From Rhodobacterales bacterium HKCCE2091 (GTDB lineage: Bacteria > Pseudomonadota > Alphaproteobacteria > Rhodobacterales > Rhodobacteraceae), in the NCBI GenBank assembly GCA_015689685.1, contig WVSL01000002.1:186001-250000 (forward strand): DNA of 64,000 nt, given 5' to 3'. Below, one piece after another: positions 8,562-16,195 of this stretch. Made by a program: the position numbers and the translations under genes. How positions within the stretch are numbered: the stretch's first letter is position 1; each line of letters starts with the position of its first letter. The notes under the pieces were generated by a model that was given only the letters and a program-made list of their open reading frames with translations, was not told where the DNA came from and searched no databases.

Positions 8562-9530
8562 ATGACACCGATCCGCACCGGCATCATGGCCGTGGCGATG
8601 AGCGTAGCCGCGACCGCAGGTCTGGCACAGGACTACCCTTCGCAACCGATCACCATCGTGAACCCCTATTCGGCCGGGGGCCCCGCCGATCTCATCAGCC
8701 GGACCATCGCCGAGGGCATGGCGGAACGGCTCGGCCAGCCCGTCGTGGTGGAGAACCGCCCCGGCGCGGGCACCGCGATCGCCGCGACCTACGTCGCCCA
8801 GGCCGATCCCGACGGCTACACGCTGCTGATCGCCGGATCGCCGACCCACGTCATCACCCCTGCCCTGCAGGAAGTCGAGTATGACGGCGTCGAAAGCTTC
8901 ACGCCGGTCTCGATGGTCGCCAACGTCCCGAACGTGCTGGTCGTCGCGAGCAGCACCGGGATCACCACGATCGAGCAGCTCATCGAGCGCGCGGGCGAGG
9001 CGCCGGACACGCTGAGCTTCGCCTCGGTCGGCAACGGCAGCCTGCCGCACCTGTCCAGCGTGCTGTTCATGCAGGAAACCGAGACCCAGATGGTCCACAT
9101 CCCCTACGGCGGCGCGGCCCCCGCGGTGGTGGACCTGCTCGCCGGGAACGTCGACATGGGCTTCCTGAACGCGCCGCCGCTGATCCCGCATGTCGAAAGC
9201 GGCGATCTCGTCGCGCTCGGCGTCGCGGCCTCGGACCGCTCGGACCAGCTTCCCGACGTGCCGACGATGCAGGAACTCGGCCTCGGCGAGTTCCAGATGA
9301 GCACCTGGTACGGCATCTCCGCCCCGGCGGGCACGCCCGACGACGTGGTCGCGGCGCTCGACGAGGCGATTTCCGCGACGCTGGAGGACGAGGCCATCCG
9401 CAGCAGCCTGTCCGAGCGCGGCGTGATGATCTTCTACAAGACGAGCCAGGACTTCGCCGACTTCCTTGCCGGGGATTCCGGTCGGATGCTCGACCTGCTG
9501 GACGCGGCCGGCGTCTCGGGGGATCAGTAG
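8562..9530 (+). CDS. TTT transporter periplasmic receptor (TctC family), module 1
   Basis: 322-residue extracytoplasmic receptor of the Bug/TctC family. An N-terminal signal peptide ends near ATAGLAQ (residue ~23). Family marks follow: YPSQPITIVNPYSAGGPAD, VENRPGAGT, and the C-terminal SAPAGTPDDVVAALD. It binds a carboxylate in the periplasm and feeds the TctA/TctB membrane complex encoded at 10113-12092. RBS GGGAGG precedes ATG 8562. A strong hairpin (9542-9570) follows the gene, as is common behind abundant binding proteins. Confidence 0.9.
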   Translation: MTPIRTGIMAVAMSVAATAGLAQDYPSQPITIVNPYSAGGPADLISRTIAEGMAERLGQPVVVENRPGAGTAIAATYVAQADPDGYTLLIAGSPTHVITPALQEVEYDGVESFTPVSMVANVPNVLVVASSTGITTIEQLIERAGEAPDTLSFASVGNGSLPHLSSVLFMQETETQMVHIPYGGAAPAVVDLLAGNVDMGFLNAPPLIPHVESGDLVALGVAASDRSDQLPDVPTMQELGLGEFQMSTWYGISAPAGTPDDVVAALDEAISATLEDEAIRSSLSERGVMIFYKTSQDFADFLAGDSGRMLDLLDAAGVSGDQ

Positions 9531-9541
9531 GGTCGAGAGCC

Positions 9542-9570
9542 GGGGCCGCCGCCACCATCGCGGCGGCCCC
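9542..9570 (+). other. Intercistronic hairpin behind tctC
   Basis: Perfect 11-bp stem GGGGCCGCCGC/GCGGCGGCCCC with a 7-nt loop, between the TTT receptor and the aconitase-like small subunit gene. No T-run follows, so it is more likely an mRNA-stabilising or attenuating hairpin than a full terminator. It would favour receptor over downstream product. Confidence 0.65.
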
Positions 9571-9600
9571 GCGCATCGCAGCTTGCGCGGAGATACACCG

Positions 9601-10116
9601 ATGAGCGAGATCGAGGGGCGCGTCTGGGCCTTCGGCGACAACATCAGCGCCGATGACGGCATCATCCAGTATTCGCAGGTTCCCGATCTCGGCAGCTTCG
9701 ACATCCCCGCGCTGAAGGCGATGTGCTTCACCACCCTCATGCCCGACTTCCCCGAAAAGGTGCGGGACGGCGATGTGATCGTGGCGGGCCGGAACTTCGG
9801 CCACCACAGCCACCCCCATGCCTGCGTGGCGATGAAGGAAAGCGGCATCCGGGCCTGCGTGGTCGAAAGCTGCGATTCCGTCTTCATCCGCAAGGCACTG
9901 AACATCGGCCTGCCGGTCGTGCCCTGCCCGGGCATCGGCGCGCTGGCCGGAACCGGCGACCGGATCGCCATCGACCTCGCCGCCGGAACCGTGCGCAACA
10001 CCGCGACCGGCGAAGACCTGCGGTTCCGTCCCTTCGCGCCGCCGATGATCGAGGTCTGGCAGCAGGGATCGCTGGCCGGGGCCATGCGCCGGCGCGCGGA
10101 ACGGGAACGGGCATGA
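9601..10116 (+). CDS. Aconitase-family small subunit with histidine-rich active loop, module 1
   Basis: 171-residue swivel domain (LeuD-like) protein, the presumed partner of 5671-6933. The fold is clear from VWAFGDNISADDGII, GDVIVAGRNFG, ESCDSVFIRKALNIGLPVV and PCPGIG. The family's CGSSREHA loop reads HHSHPHAC (His68, His69, Ser70, His71, Pro72, His73), so the Arg of SRE is absent and three or four histidines take its place. The paralogue at 25078 shares HHxH. Its gene sits between tctC and tctB, an unusual insertion into a transport operon, and overlaps tctB by ATGA. Confidence 0.84.
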   Translation: MSEIEGRVWAFGDNISADDGIIQYSQVPDLGSFDIPALKAMCFTTLMPDFPEKVRDGDVIVAGRNFGHHSHPHACVAMKESGIRACVVESCDSVFIRKALNIGLPVVPCPGIGALAGTGDRIAIDLAAGTVRNTATGEDLRFRPFAPPMIEVWQQGSLAGAMRRRAERERA

Positions 10117-10577
10117 GCGACGACCCGACCGAGACCGCCGGACCCGAACGCGCCGGGGCGTGGGAATACGGCGCCGCCGCGGCGCTCGTCCTGCTCGGCG
10201 GCTACATGATCCTGGAGGGCCTCGGCTTCGGCGTCGGCACGATCCGCCGGATGGGGCCCGGATTCTTCCCGGTCGCGGTCGGCGTGGGGCTCGCCGCGCT
10301 CGCCGTCGGCATCCTGTCCGAGCTTCGGCGCGGCGGCGTGTCGCGCCTGAACGCCCCGATCCGGCCGCTCCTGTTCATCATCGGCAGCCTCGTCGTCTTC
10401 GCGGCGACGGTGGAGCCCCTGGGCATGATCCCCGCCACGATCCTGCTCGTCCTGATCGGCTCCTTCGCGGATCGTTCGATGACGCCGCTGCGCGCGGCGA
10501 TCAGCGCGGTGGCTCTCGCGATCCTCGGCTACCTCGTCTTCATCCTGGGCTTCGACCTGCCCCTCAACGCCTTCTGA
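10113..10577 (+). CDS. TTT transporter small membrane subunit (TctB family), module 1
   Basis: 154-residue membrane protein with four predicted hydrophobic segments (near residues 16-34, 44-66, 85-115 and 125-148), the usual TctB layout. ATG 10113 overlaps the preceding stop by ATGA. It is the poorly conserved small permease subunit that works with TctA and the TctC receptor. Identification depends on context plus topology. Confidence 0.85.
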   Translation: MSDDPTETAGPERAGAWEYGAAAALVLLGGYMILEGLGFGVGTIRRMGPGFFPVAVGVGLAALAVGILSELRRGGVSRLNAPIRPLLFIIGSLVVFAATVEPLGMIPATILLVLIGSFADRSMTPLRAAISAVALAILGYLVFILGFDLPLNAF

Positions 10578-10589
10578 CGACCGGACCCA

Positions 10590-12092
10590 ATGCTCTCAGA
10601 CATCATCCTGGGCTTCGAACGCGCGGTTTCGCTCGACGCGCTCCTATTCTGCTTCATCGGCGTGACGATCGGGACCTTCGTGGGCGTGCTGCCCGGTGTC
10701 GGCGCGCTGGCCGCGGTATCGCTGTGCCTGCCGCTGACCTACTACCTCGACCCGACCGTGGCGCTGATCATGCTGGCCGGCATCTTCTACGGCGCGCAGT
10801 ACGGTAGCTCGACCGCGTCGATCCTGCTGAACGTGCCCGGCACCGTCACTGCCGCCGTCACCTGCCTCGACGGCTACCCGATGACCAAGCAGGGGCGCGC
10901 GGGGCTGGCGCTCTTCGTCACGACGATCTGTTCCTTCGTCGGCGGATCCATCGCCATCGTGCTGATGATGGGGTTCACGCCGCTGATCGCGCGCGCGGCG
11001 CTGTCGTTCTCCTCGGCGGAATACTTCATGATCATGGCGCTCGGCCTCGTGGTGGCCTCCACGATCTCGTCCGGCTCGCAACTCAAGAGCCTCGCGATGG
11101 TCGGCTTCGGGCTGGCGCTCGGCCTTGTCGGGACGGACCTGAACTCGGGCGTGTCCCGCTTCACTTTCGGCCAGATCGAGCTCTACGACGGGATCAGCCT
11201 CGTGCCGATCGCGATGGGGCTGTTCGGCGTGGCCGAGATCCTGAACTCGATCCAGGCCAGCGGCACACGGACGCTGAACGCGACCGGGATCTCGTTCCGG
11301 TCCATGCTGCCGACGCGCGCGGAATGGAAAAGCATCGTCGGCCCGACCCTGCGCGGGACCGCCATCGGCGCCGGCATCGGCGCCCTGCCCGGCTCAGGCG
11401 CAACCGTCGCGACCTTCATGGCCTACGCGGCCGAGAAACGGCGGTCGAAGACGCCCGAACGCTTCGGCAAGGGCGCCATCGAGGGCATCGCCGCGCCCGA
11501 GGCCGCCAACAACTCCGCCGTGCAGGCCGCCTTCGTCCCGACCCTCAGCCTCGGCATCCCGGGCGACGCGCTGATGGCGTTCCTCCTCGGCGCGATGCTG
11601 ATCCACGGCATCGTCCCCGGCCCCCGCTTCCTCACCGACCAGCCCGAGATGTTCTGGGGCCTCGTGGCGAGCTTCTGGATCGGCAACGTCCTGCTTCTGG
11701 TGCTGAACATCCCGCTGATCGGGCTCTGGGTCCGGATGCTGTCGATCCCCTACAACATCCTGTTCCCGGCGATGCTGTTCTTCATCTGCGTCGGCGTCTA
11801 CTCGATCGAGTATCAGGTGTTCGACATCGGGCTCGTGATCCTGTTCGGGCTGCTCGGGTTCCTGATGAACCGGCTCGGCTACCCGCCGGCGCCGCTGCTC
11901 CTGGGGTTCATCCTCGGCCCGATGATGGAGGAACACTTCAAGCGCTCGCTCCTGATGTCGCGGGGGTCGTTCTCGATCTTCTGGGAACGTCCGATCAGCG
12001 CGGTCCTGCTGGTGGTGATCCTGCTCCTGCTCGCGCTGAGCGTCAGGACCATCCTGAAGGACCGCAGGAAGCCCGCCGACGACACGGCCTGA
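10590..12092 (+). CDS. TTT transporter large membrane subunit (TctA family), module 1
   Basis: 500-residue polytopic protein of the TctA family. Family signatures include GVLPGVGALAAVS near residue 32, IFYGAQYGSSTASILLNVPGT, GIGALPGSGATVATFMAYAAEK, and EAANNSAVQAAFVPTLSLGIPGDA. About 11-12 hydrophobic helices are visible. It carries out cation-coupled import of a di- or tricarboxylate delivered by the receptor. It starts 12 nt after tctB and converges on the GntR gene with only 32 nt between, so no separate terminator is evident. Confidence 0.93.
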   Translation: MLSDIILGFERAVSLDALLFCFIGVTIGTFVGVLPGVGALAAVSLCLPLTYYLDPTVALIMLAGIFYGAQYGSSTASILLNVPGTVTAAVTCLDGYPMTKQGRAGLALFVTTICSFVGGSIAIVLMMGFTPLIARAALSFSSAEYFMIMALGLVVASTISSGSQLKSLAMVGFGLALGLVGTDLNSGVSRFTFGQIELYDGISLVPIAMGLFGVAEILNSIQASGTRTLNATGISFRSMLPTRAEWKSIVGPTLRGTAIGAGIGALPGSGATVATFMAYAAEKRRSKTPERFGKGAIEGIAAPEAANNSAVQAAFVPTLSLGIPGDALMAFLLGAMLIHGIVPGPRFLTDQPEMFWGLVASFWIGNVLLLVLNIPLIGLWVRMLSIPYNILFPAMLFFICVGVYSIEYQVFDIGLVILFGLLGFLMNRLGYPPAPLLLGFILGPMMEEHFKRSLLMSRGSFSIFWERPISAVLLVVILLLLALSVRTILKDRRKPADDTA

Positions 12093-12124
12093 CCGACAAG
12101 CCGCGACCGGACGGCGGTTCGTGA

Positions 12125-12877
12125 TCAGCGGAGCTTGAAGTCGACCTTCACCATGTCGCCGCGGTAGATGCCGTCGGCCAAGAGGATCAGGTCGCCGTGC
12201 TGGTTGACCGCCGTGCGCCGGACATGGGCCACGGCATCGCCGAGGGGAATCTTCAGCTTGTTCGCGGTTTCGAGGTCGGCGGTCCCGATGGTCATCTCCT
12301 GCCGGGCGTCCACGATCTTCTGGTGCGGCACGTCCGCGACCAGCCGCATCGCGGTGACGCTGGTATAGGCGGATTCCGGGATGTCGGGGCAGAGCCGCTC
12401 GTCGACGTAGATGTCGGCGAGCAGGAAGCTGACGCCCTCGCGCGAATGCCGCCGGTGCAGGTGGCGATAGGCCGGGGCCGGGGTGCCGATCAGCCCCTGG
12501 AACGACGGCAGCGTCACGTTGCGCTCGTCCGACAGGATCTCGATCTTCGCGCCCTGCCGCGCCAGCAGGAGCCCGTTCCAGTCGGTCTGCACCTCGCACC
12601 AGAGGTCGCGCGAGGGTTGCGCGCGGACGAAGGTGCCCTTGGCGCGGAAGCGCTCGATAAGACCGTCCTGTTCGAGGATGTCGAGCGCCTGCCGGACGGT
12701 CATGTTGGCCACGCCGCATTGCTTGGCGAGCGTGTCGACCGTGGGGATCTGCGCGCCCACAGCCCATTCGCCGGATTCTATCCGCCGGCGGAACAGGCTC
12801 GCCAGCTGGAGATAGCGGGCGACCGCGCTGCGGCGAAGCGCTTCGGCGGTGCTCGATTCAGGGCGGTGGTCATTCAT
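12125..12877 (-). CDS. GntR-family regulator with UTRA domain (HutC type)
   Basis: 250-residue repressor-type protein. The N-terminal winged helix (residues ~15-80) includes LAKQCGVANMTVRQALDILEQDGLIERFRAKGTFV, typical GntR. The rest is a UTRA ligand domain ending in DLILLADGIYRGDMVKVDFKLR. UTRA domains bind small effectors such as sugars, organic acids or histidine derivatives. It is the only regulator adjacent to module 1 and lies convergent to tctA. A copy of the shared operator-like motif lies 26-45 nt upstream of its start, consistent with autoregulation. Confidence 0.88.
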   Translation of the reverse strand: MNDHRPESSTAEALRRSAVARYLQLASLFRRRIESGEWAVGAQIPTVDTLAKQCGVANMTVRQALDILEQDGLIERFRAKGTFVRAQPSRDLWCEVQTDWNGLLLARQGAKIEILSDERNVTLPSFQGLIGTPAPAYRHLHRRHSREGVSFLLADIYVDERLCPDIPESAYTSVTAMRLVADVPHQKIVDARQEMTIGTADLETANKLKIPLGDAVAHVRRTAVNQHGDLILLADGIYRGDMVKVDFKLR

Positions 12878-12902
12878 GTATCAACTGCTCGGGAAATCCT
12901 AA

Positions 12903-12922
12903 GTCTAAAAACCAGCTTATCC
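12903..12922 (-). promoter_or_regulatory. Candidate shared operator, site 3 (upstream of gntR)
   Basis: GTCTAAAAACCAGCTTATCC as read on the + strand, upstream of the GntR start. It matches the other sites mainly in the right half, AGCTTAT. This is the weakest copy, but its position in front of the regulator gene would suit negative autoregulation. Confidence 0.3.
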
Positions 12923-12945
12923 GCTTTCGAAACGTCACGCCATGC

Positions 12946-13581
12946 CTACGCCTTGCGCCCTTCGGTCGCCTCCCGCTCGGCCCGCATCCGGTCGAGAATC
13001 GCGGCGCGCTTCCCGGCCGCCTCGTCGGCGGTCCGGTCGTAGATGCTGTCGCCGTTCGCGGTGATCCCCACCGTCAACGGGCCGAGCCGGTCGACCTCGA
13101 TCCGGGCGAGCCGGTAGTGGGAAATCATCTCGGGCCAGCCGATCCCGCTGATCCTCCGGATGCCGTCGCCGAAGATCGGGGCGCCGCCGCCGAGGAACGA
13201 CAGGTAGACGCAGCCGGCTTCCTGCATCGCGCGGGCGCAGGCGGCATCGAGCCCGCCCTTGCCGCCCGTCGCCCTGAGCCCGAGACCCTTGATCAGGCGC
13301 GGCATCACGTCGTTGAAGCGGGTGCTGGTGGTCGGGTTCATGTAGCGGATGGTCAGCTCGCCCCGCTCGTCCTGCGCATTCAGGCTGCCGAGGTGGAAGA
13401 GCGCGCCGCCGTTCAGGTCGAACGGCAGCTCCTCCTCGCCATCGAGACAGCGCAGGAGTCGCTGGTGGGTCGGGATGCCCGCCGTGGTGAAGATCTCGCC
13501 GCTGAGGCGGACCTGGTCACCGAGCCGGAGCCGCCGCGCGTCGGCTTCCGTCATCGGCAGGGAAAGCTCGTGCACCGCCAT
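12946..13581 (-). CDS. Class I fumarase/tartrate dehydratase-like beta subunit
   Basis: 211-residue protein of the fumarase class I beta (FumA C-terminal/TtdB) family. It begins LSLPMTEADARRLRLGDQVRLSGEIFTTAG-like and carries NPTTSTRFND and GKGGLD, family motifs of the substrate site. The usual ARDxAH motif reads AGIPTH, and the ELG-EAIW segment reads EMISHYRLARI. It follows the alpha subunit after 3 nt and is the last gene of the leftward ABC-importer operon. Probable reaction: reversible hydration of an unsaturated or hydroxy-dicarboxylate; the substrate may differ from fumarate and tartrate. Confidence 0.82.
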   Translation of the reverse strand: MAVHELSLPMTEADARRLRLGDQVRLSGEIFTTAGIPTHQRLLRCLDGEEELPFDLNGGALFHLGSLNAQDERGELTIRYMNPTTSTRFNDVMPRLIKGLGLRATGGKGGLDAACARAMQEAGCVYLSFLGGGAPIFGDGIRRISGIGWPEMISHYRLARIEVDRLGPLTVGITANGDSIYDRTADEAAGKRAAILDRMRAEREATEGRKA

Positions 13582-13584
13582 CGG

Positions 13585-14454
13585 CTACTCCGACCATTCC
13601 TGCCGGCCGTCGCCGTAGAGGCGAACCCGCGTGCGGCGGTTGATCCAGCAGTTGAAACAGACCGCGACCGGCGTGAACCCGTGACCCGAGGCATAGTCGA
13701 CATGGACGGCGAGAACGGTGGTGTCGCCCCCCGTCCCCATCGGCCCGAAGCCGAGCGCGTTGACCGCGGTCTTCAGCCGCTGTTCCATCGCCGCGAGCGT
13801 CGGTTCGGGGTTCACTGTCCCGATGGCGCGCAGGGTCTGCTTCTTGGCCATCGCCGCGGCGTGGTCGAACGACCCGCCGATCCCCACGCCCATCGTCACC
13901 GGCGGGCAATGCTGCGCGCCGGCCTTGATCGCGACGTCAAGCACGTAGGTCTCGATCTCTTCCAGCGAGGGGAAGGTGAACAGCTCCAGCGCCGCCCACC
14001 GGCCGGACCCGAGCGCCTTGGGCGAACAGGTGATCTCGACCCAGTCGGCGCCGCTCTCGAGGTCGTAGCTGACGATCGGCATGTCCTTGCCGTGAAAGCC
14101 GCGTTCCAGCGTCAGCGGGTTGGTGACGTGCTTAAGCATCGGCGGCTCGATGGTCTCCACGAGGTGATCCCATCCCTCGCGGATCGACGCCTTGATGTCG
14201 CAGTCGAGCGGGGCCCTTGTGCCGATCTTCACGAAGTAGACCGGCACCCCGCTGTCGGAGCAGACGAAGGTGTCCCGTTCCCGCGCCAGTTCGGCGCTGC
14301 GCAGTTGCAGCTTCAGCGTATCCCGCGCGGTGTCCGAGCTTTCGGTGGCCATCGCGGCCTCCATCGCGCGGGTCACGTCGTCGGGGACCTTGCGCAGCGC
14401 ACGATCGTAGAGATCGCAGGTCGCCTGCCGGATCATCTCATCGGTAATCGGCAC
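13585..14454 (-). CDS. Class I fumarase/tartrate dehydratase-like alpha subunit
   Basis: 289-residue class I fumarase alpha-type subunit. Likely [4Fe-4S] ligands are the Cys in TFVCSDSGVP (the family's CQDTG position, Asp kept), the Cys in GAQHCPPVTMGVGIGG, and one in VAVCFNCWINRR. The family's GGGSEN-type motif reads ALGSGRW, an unusual change. It overlaps the flavin reductase-like gene by 17 nt. Works as a heteromer with the product of 12946-13581. Confidence 0.84.
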   Translation of the reverse strand: MPITDEMIRQATCDLYDRALRKVPDDVTRAMEAAMATESSDTARDTLKLQLRSAELARERDTFVCSDSGVPVYFVKIGTRAPLDCDIKASIREGWDHLVETIEPPMLKHVTNPLTLERGFHGKDMPIVSYDLESGADWVEITCSPKALGSGRWAALELFTFPSLEEIETYVLDVAIKAGAQHCPPVTMGVGIGGSFDHAAAMAKKQTLRAIGTVNPEPTLAAMEQRLKTAVNALGFGPMGTGGDTTVLAVHVDYASGHGFTPVAVCFNCWINRRTRVRLYGDGRQEWSE

Positions 14455-15067
14455 GCGCCATGTCCTCCGCGTCGGGCCGGTGCATCGTGAAGGTCTCGCC
14501 CACGGCCGCGTATTCCATGTAGCCGAGCCGGCAGACCGGGCGGTAGCGCGCGACGTCGATGAAACCGTCGACGATGATCTCGTCGCTGATGTGGATGCCC
14601 ACGACCTCGCCGATCACCATCGTCGTCTTGCAGGGCAGGCCCGACCGCGGCTTCAGCTCGATCGTGTCGTAGAGTACGCATTCCAGCGCGATGGGCGATT
14701 CCGCGACACGCGGGGCCTTGATGTTCCGGCACGGCGCGGCGGTGAGGCCGGTTGCGCGGAACTCGTCCACGTCCGGGTCGAAATGGCCCGAGGACAGGTT
14801 CATCTGCTCGCGCAGGTCCCAGGACACGATGTTGACCGCGAATTCCTTCGAGGCGTCGATGTTGTTGAGCGAGTCCTTCCGCGGCGTGGACGAGAAGGTG
14901 ACGAAGGGCGGCACGCCCGCGGCGGCGTTGAAGAAGCTGTACGGCCCGAGGTTCGGCACGCCGTCCGCGGACAGCGACGAGATCCAGCCGATCGGGCGCG
15001 GCGTCACCAGCGCGGTCCAGGGATTGCGCGGCAGGCCGTGCTCGTCGCTGCGGGGGTCGTAGAACAT
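14438..15067 (-). CDS. Flavin reductase-like FMN-binding split-barrel protein
   Basis: 209-residue protein of the DIM6/NTAB-type flavin reductase group: MFYDPRSDEHGLPRNPW start, TPRPIGWISSLSADG, NLGPYSFFNAAAGVPPFVTF, and DSLNNIDASKEFAVNIV. These segments form the FMN site in relatives. ATG 15067 shares one base with the ABC ATPase stop (TGATG). It could supply reduced FMN or reduce an intermediate; no partner oxygenase is adjacent. Confidence 0.83.
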   Translation of the reverse strand: MFYDPRSDEHGLPRNPWTALVTPRPIGWISSLSADGVPNLGPYSFFNAAAGVPPFVTFSSTPRKDSLNNIDASKEFAVNIVSWDLREQMNLSSGHFDPDVDEFRATGLTAAPCRNIKAPRVAESPIALECVLYDTIELKPRSGLPCKTTMVIGEVVGIHISDEIIVDGFIDVARYRPVCRLGYMEYAAVGETFTMHRPDAEDMARADYR

Positions 15068-16185
15068 CAGGTACTCCTGGGTAGTGCGAGTGCGTCTTCC
15101 GGCCGGAAGGACATGGCGACACGGGCGCCTATCTCGAACGGCGTGCCCGGCCCGCCCTCGACGCGGAACACCGCGCTGCCCTGGTCCGGCTCGACTTCGT
15201 AATGGACGATGCTGCCGAGAAAACTGGCGGAGGCAACCCGCCCCGCGATGGCGTTCCCCGCGGCCCCGGTGGCCTCGCCTTCGCCGGCGAGGCGGATGTT
15301 CTCGGGCCGGATCGACACCGCGACCTCGCCCGAGACAGGGGTTTCGGCACGGCATAGGACGCGGCCGCCGCCCGTCACCTCCACCGCGACGACACCGCGC
15401 GCGTCGGCGGGGCCCGTGGCTGTGCCGTGCAGGATGTTGGTGTGCCCGACGAAGCCCGCGACGAACTCCGTCGCCGGCTGGAAATAGACCTCGCGCGGGC
15501 CGCCGATCTGCACCACCTGTCCCTGGTCGATCACCGCGATGACGTCAGACATCGCCAGCGCCTCGCTCTGGTCGTGGGTGACGTAGACGGCAGTGATGCC
15601 AAGCTCCCGCTGGAGCCGCTTCAGCTCCACCCGCATCTCCTCGCGCAGGGAGGCGTCGAGGTTCGACAACGGCTCGTCGAGCAGAAGGAGCTTGGGCCTG
15701 TGCACGACGGCGCGCGCCAGCGCCACCCGCTGCTGCTGGCCGCCGGAAAGCTGCGTCGCCGAGCGGTTCGCGTAGCCGCCGAGCCCGACGCTGTCGAGCG
15801 CCTCGCCCACGGCCTTCCGGATCTCGGCGGTGGAATATTTCCGTGCCTTCGACACCCGCATCGGGAAGGACACGTTGTCGAACACCGACATGTGCGGCCA
15901 GATCGCGTAGGACTGGAACACCATGCCGATGTTGCGCAGGTGCAGCGGGACCGACCGGCCGCTGGCGCCGTCGAACATCACCTCGTCGCCGACGAGGATG
16001 CGGCCCTCGTCGGGGCGTTCGAGCCCCGCGATGCAGCGCAGCGTCGTGGTCTTGCCGCAGCCCGAGGGGCCGAGCAGGGTGAAGAACGCGCCCGGTTTCA
16101 GCACGATGCTGGCATCGCGGATGCCGCCCGCGAATTCGCCGGGCCGTGCGGGATAGATCTTCGTCAGGTGGTCCAGCGTCAGCAT
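15067..16185 (-). CDS. ABC importer ATPase, Fbp/Pot type
   Basis: 372-residue ATP-binding subunit. Walker A GPSGCGKTT near residue 40, signature LSGGQQQRVALARA, Walker B KLLLLDEPLSNLD, and the switch VTHDQSEALAMSD. The last ~130 residues form a TOBE/MOP-like regulatory domain (VSIRPENIRL). It powers the permease encoded just upstream in the same leftward operon. Iron(III)-type annotations are common for this group, but linkage to dehydratase genes suggests an organic acid. Confidence 0.92.
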   Translation of the reverse strand: MLTLDHLTKIYPARPGEFAGGIRDASIVLKPGAFFTLLGPSGCGKTTTLRCIAGLERPDEGRILVGDEVMFDGASGRSVPLHLRNIGMVFQSYAIWPHMSVFDNVSFPMRVSKARKYSTAEIRKAVGEALDSVGLGGYANRSATQLSGGQQQRVALARAVVHRPKLLLLDEPLSNLDASLREEMRVELKRLQRELGITAVYVTHDQSEALAMSDVIAVIDQGQVVQIGGPREVYFQPATEFVAGFVGHTNILHGTATGPADARGVVAVEVTGGGRVLCRAETPVSGEVAVSIRPENIRLAGEGEATGAAGNAIAGRVASASFLGSIVHYEVEPDQGSAVFRVEGGPGTPFEIGARVAMSFRPEDALALPRST

Positions 16186-16195
16186 CCCCGGTCCC

